Assembly (NCBI RefSeq): GCF_009674825.1
Contig: NZ_WKJH01000022.1
Coordinates: 38,591-102,590 of the forward strand
Direction of reading: 5' to 3'
From: Maribacter luteus
GTDB lineage: Bacteria > Bacteroidota > Bacteroidia > Flavobacteriales > Flavobacteriaceae
Length of the DNA stretch: 64,000 bases
Made by a program: the position numbers and the translations under genes. Below are positions 16,774-25,609 of this stretch, piece by piece. Position 1 is the stretch's first letter. Each line of letters opens with the position of its first letter. Under the pieces are notes generated by a model, which saw only the letters and a list, made by a program, of their open reading frames with translations, was not told the origin of the DNA and searched no databases.

Positions 16774-19700
16774 TAAAATAAATATTAAAAGTGGATCCTA
16801 TGCCAACTTTACTGGTTACGGTAATCTTCCCGTTCATGGCCTCAATCTGGTTTTTGGACATATATAGCCCAATTCCTTTCGCATCTGGATTATCATGGAA
16901 TGTTTTGTACAATCCGAATAATTTTTCACCGTATTTTTTCAAATCAATGCCCATGCCATTATCCTCGATACTTAAAATAGTATAGCCACTTTTTTGCGTT
17001 ACCCCTAACTTGATTACGGGGTCGCGATCGGGGGATTTGTATTTCACGGCATTAGTAATGAAATTCATGAGGATACTTTCTGCGTAAGCCGGTATGGCCT
17101 GTATGTTGGTGTGGTCTGGGATATTGTTGATGATTTTTACATTCTTGTCCTTGAGGAATACCGCAAGGTTCTGCTTTATCTTGTTTAAATTATGATTTAG
17201 ATTCAATGAGGACTTTTTCAAATTTACATTTGAATTAATGGCAAGCACCTCATTAAGGTTATCCAAGGTTTCCAGTAAATTATCTGACGCTTCTACCAGC
17301 ATTTTTGTCAAGGTTCTCTTCTCTTCTTCATTGTTTTCGTTGATCATGAATTCTAAAAGCATCGAAAAATTAGCCGAATGGGACCTTAGGTTATGGGACA
17401 CGATGTGGGCAAAGTTAATCAGTTTTTTGTTTTGTAAAGAGGTAACGTTGATCAGGCTTCTGAGTTCTTCTTCTTTCTGTTTTAACTCGGAAATATCTAG
17501 GCTAATGCCCACCAATCCGTAAGCCTTACCGTTTTCTCCCTTTAGTGGTATTTTTGAGGTTAGAAAGGTCGTGTTTTCTCCATTCCTACATTTATTTATT
17601 TTCTCAGCTCCTAGGATGGGTTTCAGGGTTTTGAAAACCTGTAAATCCTCATTACGGGACAATTGGGCCGTTTCTTCGTCATATAGTTCAAAGTCGTTTT
17701 TACCAAGAATCTCATCCGCATTTTCAACGTTCATATAATCACATTCCGCTTTATTGACAAGGATTTTCCTTGATTGCCTATCCTTGATATAAACATTCAA
17801 GGGTAAGTTATCCACAACTGTTTTAAGGAGTTTACGTTCTTCCCTGATTTGCCTCTCTTTTTCTTCGGTTTCTGTGATGTCCTGAATTATTGTCCAAACA
17901 AGTTTTTCACCTTTTTTGTTGACGATCATTGACTTATTGATGATTACCGTAAGTTCAGCTCCTTTTCTATGGTTCAATTTTTCGCCAAAAGGCCCAAAGG
18001 TGCCTTTTGAATTTAATTCTTCGTGGGCTTGTTTTCTGTGGTTGTCGTTCCTTTCCTTGAAAAGATCCCAGAATTTTAATTTAGATAGGCTTTCTTCATT
18101 GTACCCAAATGTGTTTTTAAAGGAGGTGTTGAAATCTATGATTTTGCCTGTATTGAAATCGTATAGGACAAAACTCACTGGAGACAATTCGTATAATGTC
18201 CTGAACTTAAGTTCACTCTCTTTTATTTTTTCCCTAGCGGCTACCATTTCAGCTATCATACGGCCTTCTGCCAATAATGAAACCACTTTGTTTTTATCGT
18301 TGTAAATGGGTTTTAAGGAAAAATCTATGGGAATCAATTTTTTGTTTGGGTCGTAAATTTTTATTTCTTCCCTTATGGTTTCTCCTTTTAATGCGGTTTT
18401 AATGGTTTGCTTAAGTAGTTTTTGTGTGGCAGTTTCCTTGGGCCACCAAGATTGGTCCCAGAATTTTTTGCCGATTACGTCCTCGAACCTCTCGGCGGCA
18501 AATTTCAAAGCAGTGTCATTGAGTTCGATAAGAGTGCCATCTAAATCCAAAATACCTGTAAATTGGTATGAAGAGTTGAATATACTTTTAAAATTACGTT
18601 CTTTTTCCTCTAGCTTTTGTTGTGCTTTTCTCGTTTCGGTAATGTCTAAGGACATTCCTATAATACCCTCAATTTCATTTTTGGAATTGACTAAAGGGAG
18701 TTTGTATACCAAGATTGATGTAGTGGATCCATCTTTGGCCTTACATATGGTTTCCTTTCCTAAAATGGGTTTTCCTGTTTTTATGACCTCTAGGTCTTCA
18801 TCCCTAAATTCTTGAGCCGTTTTTCTATTATAAAGTTGAAAATCGTTTTTTCCTAGGATTTCTTCAGGATTGGAAACACCGGCAAAATCACATTCGGCCT
18901 TGTTCACCAGAACTTTTCGCGATTCTATGTCTTTTATGTAAACATTGATCGGAAGGTTATCGATCAATGTTTTTAATAGATGTTCACTTTCCTTTATTTT
19001 TATTTGTGACAGTACGCTGTCATTGATGTCTTGGAAAGTTCCTATGATACCTACGATTTTATCATTGTTGTATACGGGTTTTCCTGATGCTGTAACCCAG
19101 AGTTCTTTACCTTTAGCTGTAACTATCTGTAGTTTTTCACTCCAAGGGGTCCCATTTTTCAAAGTGTTGTTGACCGCCATGGAAATAGTGTTTCTGCTAA
19201 AACCGATCTTGTAAAAATCTATGGCATCTTCAATAACAGGAACAAAATCCATAGGAACTTCATGGATGCTTTTGGTCGTATTGCACCAATGCAGACTGTT
19301 TTTTTCAATATCATATTCCCATGTTCCGATTTTGGCGATTTCTGATTTACCGTTTAAAACAGATTCCAATTTTTCCAATTTCAATTTGTTAAGAACCCTT
19401 TTGGTAATATCCTCTGTTTGTATTATTACCCCGATAATGTTTTCTTGTTGATCATACCAAGGAACGTTTTTCCATTTAAATCTTTTTTCCTCCTTGTTCT
19501 TGGTGACGAAAAATTCGCAATGTGTTTGACTTTTTTCTCCCTTAAGATTACTTTTTAAGCTCTTGATGCAATCTTGGGTTATTGTTTTGAATATCAGTTC
19601 TATAGGCTTACCTATAATAGTGTCGAATACCAAGTCGTAATCATCGACGAATTTGTCGGAAACATGTACGACCTCTAAATTATTATTCAAAAAAACAGTT

Positions 19701-19798
19701 GCATTGGGTAGCTGTTTTATTAAATAATTATTGCAATTAGTCTGTGTTCCCTTTATCATAATGATGTAATTTCTTACGAATGTATAGGTATTATTCAT
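16760..19798 (-). CDS. Multi-PAS sensor histidine kinase
   Basis: 1012 residues, no convincing membrane helix, so likely cytosolic. About six PAS/PAC units: roughly 28-135, 145-262, 271-390, 400-515, 528-645 and 655-772. PAS 3 and PAS 6 are near duplicates (both contain VNKAECD, EILGKNDF and KPILG). Then a dimerisation domain with His802 (FAHIVSHNLRSH) and a HATPase domain (NFITNAVKY, DNGMGID, KGIGLYM). An alternative ATG at 19759 would shorten it by 13 residues and still keep the first PAS domain; either is possible. The receiver protein gene overlaps its end. The many PAS domains suggest several inputs, perhaps redox or small ligands. Confidence 0.9.
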   Translation of the reverse strand: MNNTYTFVRNYIIMIKGTQTNCNNYLIKQLPNATVFLNNNLEVVHVSDKFVDDYDLVFDTIIGKPIELIFKTITQDCIKSLKSNLKGEKSQTHCEFFVTKNKEEKRFKWKNVPWYDQQENIIGVIIQTEDITKRVLNKLKLEKLESVLNGKSEIAKIGTWEYDIEKNSLHWCNTTKSIHEVPMDFVPVIEDAIDFYKIGFSRNTISMAVNNTLKNGTPWSEKLQIVTAKGKELWVTASGKPVYNNDKIVGIIGTFQDINDSVLSQIKIKESEHLLKTLIDNLPINVYIKDIESRKVLVNKAECDFAGVSNPEEILGKNDFQLYNRKTAQEFRDEDLEVIKTGKPILGKETICKAKDGSTTSILVYKLPLVNSKNEIEGIIGMSLDITETRKAQQKLEEKERNFKSIFNSSYQFTGILDLDGTLIELNDTALKFAAERFEDVIGKKFWDQSWWPKETATQKLLKQTIKTALKGETIREEIKIYDPNKKLIPIDFSLKPIYNDKNKVVSLLAEGRMIAEMVAAREKIKESELKFRTLYELSPVSFVLYDFNTGKIIDFNTSFKNTFGYNEESLSKLKFWDLFKERNDNHRKQAHEELNSKGTFGPFGEKLNHRKGAELTVIINKSMIVNKKGEKLVWTIIQDITETEEKERQIREERKLLKTVVDNLPLNVYIKDRQSRKILVNKAECDYMNVENADEILGKNDFELYDEETAQLSRNEDLQVFKTLKPILGAEKINKCRNGENTTFLTSKIPLKGENGKAYGLVGISLDISELKQKEEELRSLINVTSLQNKKLINFAHIVSHNLRSHSANFSMLLEFMINENNEEEKRTLTKMLVEASDNLLETLDNLNEVLAINSNVNLKKSSLNLNHNLNKIKQNLAVFLKDKNVKIINNIPDHTNIQAIPAYAESILMNFITNAVKYKSPDRDPVIKLGVTQKSGYTILSIEDNGMGIDLKKYGEKLFGLYKTFHDNPDAKGIGLYMSKNQIEAMNGKITVTSKVGIGSTFNIYFNEKN

Positions 19799-19967
19799 TA
19801 CACCTAAAGCTTTGTTGTGAATAGGGCAATACTAGTTGTGATATACTATTTTGACAGTATCAAGTGCTTCTGGAATTATAAAAAAAGAAAGAAAAAGACT
19901 ACAGAAATAAAAAAATACTCGTCTGTGTAAAGCAATCTCCTCATTAATAATAACAGGGGATAACGAA

Positions 19968-20423
19968 TTATTTGACCTTTACGGTGTCGGGAACTAAAAT
20001 GGAGTAATTTCCGCCATTTCGTATTACATCCCTAACGATTGAAGAACTAATGAACGATTTACCTGAAGAAGTCAATAAGAAGACAGTTTCTATGTCAGAG
20101 AGTTTTCTGTTGGTATGTGCAATCGCTTTTTCGAATTCAAAATCCGCAGGGTTCCTTAAACCACGTAATATGAATCCTGCATTTACTTTCTCACAAAAAT
20201 CTACCGTAAGTCCTTCATAGGTCAGGATTTTTATTTTTGGTTCATGGCTGAATTCCTTGGTGATGAACTCTAGTCTTTGCTCAAGGGTAAACATGTATTT
20301 TTTATCCGCATTGACACCAACGGCGATGATAAGTTCGTCAAAAAGCGTAATGCCCCTCATGATAATATCATGGTGGCCTAGGGTCAAAGGATCAAATGAA
20401 CCAGGAAAAATAGCGCGTCTCAT
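19968..20423 (-). CDS. coaD: Pantetheine-phosphate adenylyltransferase
   Basis: 151 residues, the normal size for CoaD. The nucleotidyltransferase motif is FPGSFDPLTLGHHDII, and the C-terminal SSSIVRDVIRNGG matches the family's ISSSxVRE motif. It adenylates 4'-phosphopantetheine in coenzyme A synthesis. It starts nine bases after the ddl stop on the same strand, so the two form an operon. Confidence 0.96.
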   Translation of the reverse strand: MRRAIFPGSFDPLTLGHHDIIMRGITLFDELIIAVGVNADKKYMFTLEQRLEFITKEFSHEPKIKILTYEGLTVDFCEKVNAGFILRGLRNPADFEFEKAIAHTNRKLSDIETVFLLTSSGKSFISSSIVRDVIRNGGNYSILVPDTVKVK

Positions 20424-20432
20424 GTGGTAAAG

Positions 20433-21416
20433 TTAGGAGTTTTTAGGTAATACTTCCTTTATTGCATTTCCAAAAAGTTCTGCAAGCGATATTCCCGCGA
20501 TTTTTGCTTGTTGTGGCAATATACTCTCTGTTGTTAGCCCAGGGGTGGTATTCATTTCGAGCATATAAGGTTCATTGTTCACGAAAATGAACTCACTCCG
20601 GGAGAACCCTTTCATCTTTAGCACTTCATAAGCATGTTTGGCCATTTCGCTAACTTTCTTTTCTTGTTCAGGGGTTATTCTTGCAGGAGTGATTTCTTGG
20701 GATTTGCCTTCGTACTTGGCCTCATAATCAAAAAAGTCGTTTTCTGTTACTATTTCGGTAATGGGCAAAACCTTCGTTTCCCCTTTAAATTTAATAACTC
20801 CAACAGAAACCTCCGTGCCTTCTAAAAAGGCCTCGATGATTATTTCATTGTCTTCCTTGTAGGCTAGTTCAATGGCGGATTGTAAATCTTCTTTTTTATA
20901 TACCTTGGAAATACCAAAACTGCTTCCGGCCTTGTTGGCCTTTACAAAGCAGGGTAGTCCTACTTTTTCTACTATGGCATCCAAGTCAATGCTGTCACCC
21001 ATATTAAGATAATAAGAAGGTGCCGATTTAATTCCGTAAGGTTTTAAAACACTTAAAAGATCCCTCTTGCTGAAGGTCAAGGCGGCTTGGTAGTAATCAC
21101 AGGACGTTTGAGGTATGTTGAGCAATTCAAAATAAGCCTGCATTAATCCGTCTTCGCCCGGTGTGCCATGAATCGCATTGAAAACGCAGTCAAAAGTAAT
21201 GGTCTTGCCATTGGTTCTAATCGAGAAATCATCTTTGTTTACAGGGAATTCCTTGTCATTCTCATCAACATAGACCCATTTATCCTTAAAAATATGAATG
21301 CGGTAACTTTCGAATTCATTTTTATCCAGATATGTATGTACTACATTGCCGCTATTCAATGATATTTTATATTCACTCGAATATCCACCCATGATAATGG
21401 CTACTTTTTTCTTCAT
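20433..21416 (-). CDS. ddl: D-alanine--D-alanine ligase
   Basis: 327 residues with an ATP-grasp fold: the N-terminal KVAIIMGGYSSEYKISLNSG loop, HGTPGEDG (about 84-91), LPCFVKANKAGSSFGISKV with the ATP-binding lysine, and EMNTTPGLTTESILPQ at the C-terminus. It joins two D-alanines for peptidoglycan. It shares a transcript with coaD and lies back-to-back with the PASTA gene, which may also relate to the cell wall. Confidence 0.96.
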   Translation of the reverse strand: MKKKVAIIMGGYSSEYKISLNSGNVVHTYLDKNEFESYRIHIFKDKWVYVDENDKEFPVNKDDFSIRTNGKTITFDCVFNAIHGTPGEDGLMQAYFELLNIPQTSCDYYQAALTFSKRDLLSVLKPYGIKSAPSYYLNMGDSIDLDAIVEKVGLPCFVKANKAGSSFGISKVYKKEDLQSAIELAYKEDNEIIIEAFLEGTEVSVGVIKFKGETKVLPITEIVTENDFFDYEAKYEGKSQEITPARITPEQEKKVSEMAKHAYEVLKMKGFSRSEFIFVNNEPYMLEMNTTPGLTTESILPQQAKIAGISLAELFGNAIKEVLPKNS

Positions 21417-21576
21417 GCCGATTCAATTAATTTAGAAGCGATTTTCAAGGTTCAAAGTAAAGAAAAAGCCATGGGTTTCTTTTAACCTGAGAATGTTTTT
21501 TTTGGAGTTTACATAATAGCATCGTTCTTTAACCAACATTTGGGAGCATGGTCGCTTAAAGTTTTGGCTCATTTCC

Positions 21577-21584
21577 TATATTTG
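21577..21584 (+). promoter_or_regulatory. Putative -7 box upstream of the PASTA gene
   Basis: TATATTTG, a full TAnnTTTG match, ends 18 bases before the ATG at 21603. No TTTG at the -33 spacing, so strength is uncertain. It would drive the PASTA and RluD genes. Confidence 0.45.
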
Positions 21585-21602
21585 TGGGATCAATAAAATT
21601 CA

Positions 21603-22190
21603 ATGAGACATTTTTTTAACTTTTTACGCAGTCGTACATTTTTAATACAATTGGTTTTGGCCTTTGTGGTCACTGTGGTATTGGTCATTGTGACTTTGCG
21701 CTGGTTGAACAGTTCTACCAATCATGGGGAGTTTGTTGAGGTACCCGATTTTGCAAAGATGTCGGTCATGGATATGCGTTCGGCTATAGAAGATGCTGGA
21801 CTGCGTTATGAGGTTTTGGATTCGGCCAATTATAATCCCAATTACCCTAGGTTTTCAATTATTGAACAAGATCCAAAAGCGGGAACAAAGGTGAAAGAAG
21901 ACCGTAAGATCTATTTTACGGTAAACCCTTCGGGATATAAAAAAGTAACCGTACCCAATATTATCCAAGTTACTCAACGTAATGCCTCATCAATGCTCAA
22001 GGCGGTTGGTTTAGATGTGCAACGGGTCACCTATATCGATGAACTAGGGAAAGATATGGTGTACCAAATAAAATTTAAGGGCAAGTATATTAAACCTGGG
22101 GATAAACTTCCCAAGACTTCTAAAATAGAGTTGGTATGCGGAAATGGGAGTATTACCGAACGTGCCCAAGTTAAAGCCGATTCAGAATAA
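21603..22190 (+). CDS. PASTA domain-containing membrane protein
   Basis: 195 residues: a short basic N-terminus, one membrane anchor (about 13-32), then two extracytoplasmic PASTA-like domains (about 41-110 beginning VEVPDFAKMSV, and 115-185 beginning VTVPNIIQVTQ). PASTA modules bind peptidoglycan or beta-lactam-like ligands in kinases and penicillin-binding proteins; here there is no kinase or transpeptidase domain. It ends three bases before the pseudouridine synthase gene and lies opposite ddl. Confidence 0.88.
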   Translation: MRHFFNFLRSRTFLIQLVLAFVVTVVLVIVTLRWLNSSTNHGEFVEVPDFAKMSVMDMRSAIEDAGLRYEVLDSANYNPNYPRFSIIEQDPKAGTKVKEDRKIYFTVNPSGYKKVTVPNIIQVTQRNASSMLKAVGLDVQRVTYIDELGKDMVYQIKFKGKYIKPGDKLPKTSKIELVCGNGSITERAQVKADSE

Positions 22191-22193
22191 TCT

Positions 22194-23219
22194 ATGGGCC
22201 CACATCTACAAGAACCCAATGAGGAAGAACTTTATGAACATCATAAATTCGTAGCCTCAAAAGGACAGGAACCTTTGCGGGTTGATAAGTTTTTGATGAA
22301 TTTCATTGAAAACGCTACGCGTAATAAAATTCAAAAGGCAGCAAAGGATGGCCATATTTGGGTAAACGATAAGATCGTAAAACAGAATTACAAGGTAAAG
22401 GCAGGTGATGAAGTGAAGGTTTTATTTGAACACCCTCCGCATGAACTATTGCTCACTCCAGAAGATATTCCGTTAGATATCGTTTATGAAGATGATGTTT
22501 TATTGGTAGTCAATAAACCTGCCGGTATGGTCGTGCATCCCGGGCATGGGAATTATTCAGGCACTTTGATCAATGCCTTATTGTTCCATACGAAGGATTT
22601 GCCAACTAATGATAATGAACGTCCAGGATTGGTGCATCGAATCGATAAGGACACTTCCGGACTTTTAGTGGTCGCCAAGACTGAAGCTGCAATGACTCAT
22701 TTAGCCAAACAGTTTTTCGACAAAACCTCTGAAAGAGAGTATATTGCCTTGGTGTGGGGTAATGTAGAGGATGATGAAGGTACGGTCGAGGGCAATATTG
22801 CCCGCAATCCCAAAAATAGATTACAAATGCAGGTCTTCCCTTTAGGTGATGAGGGAAAGGAAGCCGTAACGCATTATAAAGTGTTAGAGCGTTTGGGTTA
22901 TGTAACCCTGTTGTCCTGTAAATTGGAAACCGGGCGAACCCATCAAATACGTGTGCATATGAAATATATTGGGCATACTCTATTTAATGATGAACGCTAT
23001 GGTGGAGATAAAGTATTGAAGGGTACTACGTTCACCAAGTACAAACAATTTGTTGATAATGCTTTTAAAATTTTGCCGCGACAGGCATTGCATGCCAAAA
23101 CCTTGGGTTTTGTGCATCCGGTTACAGGAAAGCATATGCGTTTTGATTCGGAAATCCCAGAAGATATGGCCAATTGCATCGCAAAATGGCAAGATTATTC
23201 CAAACACAGCAAGCAATAA
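22194..23219 (+). CDS. rluD: RluA/RluD-family pseudouridine synthase
   Basis: 341 residues: an S4 RNA-binding domain near residues 24-80 (LRVDKFLMNFIENATRNKIQKAAKDGHIWVN is its core) and the catalytic domain with the Asp of HRIDKDTSGLLVVAK. The C-terminal GRTHQIRVH motif is present. It should isomerise uridines in 23S rRNA; RluD (positions around 1911-1917) is the likeliest match but RluC-type specificity cannot be excluded. Translationally close to the upstream PASTA gene. Confidence 0.9.
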   Translation: MGPHLQEPNEEELYEHHKFVASKGQEPLRVDKFLMNFIENATRNKIQKAAKDGHIWVNDKIVKQNYKVKAGDEVKVLFEHPPHELLLTPEDIPLDIVYEDDVLLVVNKPAGMVVHPGHGNYSGTLINALLFHTKDLPTNDNERPGLVHRIDKDTSGLLVVAKTEAAMTHLAKQFFDKTSEREYIALVWGNVEDDEGTVEGNIARNPKNRLQMQVFPLGDEGKEAVTHYKVLERLGYVTLLSCKLETGRTHQIRVHMKYIGHTLFNDERYGGDKVLKGTTFTKYKQFVDNAFKILPRQALHAKTLGFVHPVTGKHMRFDSEIPEDMANCIAKWQDYSKHSKQ

Positions 23220-23314
23220 TAAATTCCGTTTATATAGGTATTGAAAACTACTACCCCAATACGGTAGGTTTGTACCATAATCCTTTTTATTTTTATTTGG
23301 TAAATTAGAAGAAT

Positions 23315-24076
23315 ATGAAGATTGTTGTTTCTCCGGCAAAATCGTTGGATTTTGAAAGTAAAATACCTGTTGATAGGTTTTCACAACCTGTGTTTTTAGA
23401 TAAGGCCCAAACCTTAAATAAGGTATTGGTAAAGAAGAAACCTGCTGCTTTATCAAAATTAATGGGTATTTCGAATAAGCTGGCAGAATTGAATTGGGAG
23501 CGTAACCAAAGTTTTTCCGTTCCTTTTGATCCGTCTAATGCCAGACCCGCCGTTTATGCATTCAGTGGAGATGTATACCAAGGGTTGGATGCGTATACCA
23601 TTCCAGAGGAAAAATTGGATAAACTTCAAGATACTTTACGTATACTTTCTGGTTTATATGGGGTTCTTAAACCTTTAGATCTTATGCAACCCTATCGTTT
23701 GGAAATGGGTACCACGATAAAGATCGGCCGTAAAAAAAACTTATATGAATTTTGGAAGGAAGAGTTGACCGATTATTTGAATTCCGAGTTGGGTGATGAT
23801 GAATTGTTCGTAAACTTGGCCAGTAAGGAGTATTTCGGTGCCATTGATCAAAAGAAACTTAAAGTACCTGTGATAACGCCTATTTTCAAAGATTGGAAGA
23901 ATGATAAATTAAAGATCATTAGCTTTTTCGCTAAAAAAGCACGTGGTTCAATGGTTAGGTATATCGTTGATTCAGATGTAAGGACCTTAGACGATATCCG
24001 AGCTTTTAACGGTGATGGATATATGTATAGTAAGGAACATACCTTAAAAGAAAACGAACCCGTTTTTGTTCGATAG
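23315..24076 (+). CDS. yaaA: Peroxide stress protein YaaA
   Basis: 253 residues of the YaaA/DUF328 family. Visible family blocks: [13 protein letters not shown] at the N-terminus, [15 protein letters not shown] near 90, [24 protein letters not shown] and [12 protein letters not shown]. In E. coli YaaA lowers free iron during peroxide stress. It stands by itself, 95 bases after the pseudouridine synthase gene; no operator is apparent upstream. Confidence 0.95.
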   Translation: MKIVVSPAKSLDFESKIPVDRFSQPVFLDKAQTLNKVLVKKKPAALSKLMGISNKLAELNWERNQSFSVPFDPSNARPAVYAFSGDVYQGLDAYTIPEEKLDKLQDTLRILSGLYGVLKPLDLMQPYRLEMGTTIKIGRKKNLYEFWKEELTDYLNSELGDDELFVNLASKEYFGAIDQKKLKVPVITPIFKDWKNDKLKIISFFAKKARGSMVRYIVDSDVRTLDDIRAFNGDGYMYSKEHTLKENEPVFVR

Positions 24077-24127
24077 AATATTTCCGTACTTCATTCGTTG
24101 TTATCATACAGTTCTAAATCAAAGAAG

Positions 24128-24493
24128 ATGAAACGGTTCTTAATGTTAACAATCAGTGTATTTGTATTCCTTATCGGTTGTACCGATCGTGATGATGAAT
24201 TGGAAGGGGTGCAGATTAGGGTAAAGAATGTAAGTTCCTTAGTATATGAAACCATTCAAGTAGGAGGTGAAGAGATGGTTCATGAAAACCTTTCACCCGA
24301 TTCGTTTTCGGATTATTTGGAATACGAAACTGCCTATACCTACAATTATATCAATATTTCGGCAGGTGAGGAAACCTATGTTCTGCAACCCATCGATTAT
24401 GTTGGGGAGGCGCCATTACCTTTTGGGTTCTATACCTATGAGGTCGGAATTGATGATGAAGGTAACGTTACATTGGTGTTTGTAGTGGACTAA
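24128..24493 (+). CDS. Hypothetical lipoprotein
   Basis: 121 residues from the ATG at 24128 (MKRFLMLTISVFVFLIGC). The hydrophobic stretch ending IGC is a lipobox-like signal for lipidation at Cys18, so the protein should be anchored to a membrane facing the periplasm or surface. The mature part is acidic (DRDDELEG next to the Cys, the kind of acidic start seen in Bacteroidota surface lipoproteins) and rich in Tyr and Val. No known domain is recognised. An in-frame ATG at 24098 would spoil the signal peptide. Confidence 0.75.
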   Translation: MKRFLMLTISVFVFLIGCTDRDDELEGVQIRVKNVSSLVYETIQVGGEEMVHENLSPDSFSDYLEYETAYTYNYINISAGEETYVLQPIDYVGEAPLPFGFYTYEVGIDDEGNVTLVFVVD

Positions 24494-24496
24494 ACG

Positions 24497-24625
24497 TTAT
24501 TTCTTCTTCTTAATATCTATTTTATCTTCTACGCTAATCCTCTTTTTTATTTTTCTGGGTCTTCTTGCCCCATATGAATTATTGGCTATTTTTCCCCTTT
24601 TCGATTTTTTGTCCCCTTTTCCCAT
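24497..24625 (-). CDS. 30S ribosomal protein THX (bTHX)
   Basis: 42 residues, very basic, starting MGKGDKKSKRGKIANNSYG and containing GARRPRKIKKR. This is the bTHX family, a small subunit protein found in Thermus and Bacteroidota that fills a cavity in the head of the 30S subunit. The usual motif GKGDKKTKRGKI..SYG.RRP is preserved. The start codon at 24623-24625 and the stop at 24497-24499 give the expected size. It converges on the lipoprotein gene, whose stop is 3 bases away, and is divergent from the glycosylase-fold gene. Its extra Lys-rich tail (IDIKKKK) is longer than in the shortest family members. Confidence 0.92.
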   Translation of the reverse strand: MGKGDKKSKRGKIANNSYGARRPRKIKKRISVEDKIDIKKKK

Positions 24626-24754
24626 GATTTGATTTTTTAGTAACCTTTAAATGTAATCATTTTATAAGGATTTGTCAATATTAATCAGAGCGCATTCAAA
24701 ATGTATTTTTGGTTTTAAATTTATACTTTTTCGAAATAATCGGATATTTACCTT

Positions 24755-25423
24755 ATGTTTTTCCACTATCACCCATACGAACCCTTTCTTTTTAAAGAAG
24801 CCACCAAATTGATCGTTGGTACTTTGCCGCCTCCAAGATTTACTATGGGTATGTTGAAAGAAGGAGATGTGGATTTCTGCTACGGTAGTAAGGACGGGCA
24901 ACTTTGGCCGATTCTCGACCGCATATTCGAACTCGACCTGAAGTTTGAGACTACACCGGAAGCTATTGAACAACGAAAGCGGTTTCTAATCGAGCGTAAA
25001 ATCGGCATTTGTGATATTGTGCAAAGTGCCGAACGTTCAAAAATAGATGCTTCGGATTTGGGAATGGCCAATATAGAACTTAGGAATCTGATAGGTTATT
25101 TAAACGAATACAAGAAAGTTGATACGTTGTTGTTTACCGGTGGAAACAGTAAAAACGGACCTGAATATTTCTTCCGAAGACACCTGAAGGAATATGGTAT
25201 TGATCTGGAGGTGGTGAATGCTCAAGTGCCCAGAATCCATCAATTTACGCTCCCCTCGAATCAACTATTGGAGAGGAAGGTCCGTACGGTTTCATTAACC
25301 GCACCATCAGGGGCGGCTAATAGGGCAGTCGGTAGCCTTGCCGAATATAAAGAATTGAAGGCCAAAAACCCAAACTTCAATACGTTGGATTATAGAGTGT
25401 TGCAGTACCGCCCGTTTTTTTGA
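24755..25423 (+). CDS. Uracil-DNA glycosylase family protein
   Basis: 222 residues. It has the shape of the uracil-DNA glycosylase superfamily: KLIVGTLPPPRF near residue 22 matches the GxxPG-type first motif, FTGGNSKNG lies in the middle and LTAPSGAANRAVG near residue 188 matches the C-terminal substrate loop of family 4-6-like enzymes. It probably removes a damaged or deaminated base from DNA, but the base is not determined. It stands alone, divergent from bTHX. Confidence 0.75.
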   Translation: MFFHYHPYEPFLFKEATKLIVGTLPPPRFTMGMLKEGDVDFCYGSKDGQLWPILDRIFELDLKFETTPEAIEQRKRFLIERKIGICDIVQSAERSKIDASDLGMANIELRNLIGYLNEYKKVDTLLFTGGNSKNGPEYFFRRHLKEYGIDLEVVNAQVPRIHQFTLPSNQLLERKVRTVSLTAPSGAANRAVGSLAEYKELKAKNPNFNTLDYRVLQYRPFF

Positions 25424-25609
25424 ACAAATCAAGGGGAAACATTTAAATATTTTAATCGATTTTATGTTGGTTTTATGCCATCAACACCTTATTTTGTTAA
25501 TTGAAAAATTAACCGATATTGGTATGTGTAATATGTCGATATTTGTTTTATAAATGGGGGCGTGTAAATCCGTGTCCCTTACTTACTAAGGATACATTCA
25601 GTAAAAACT

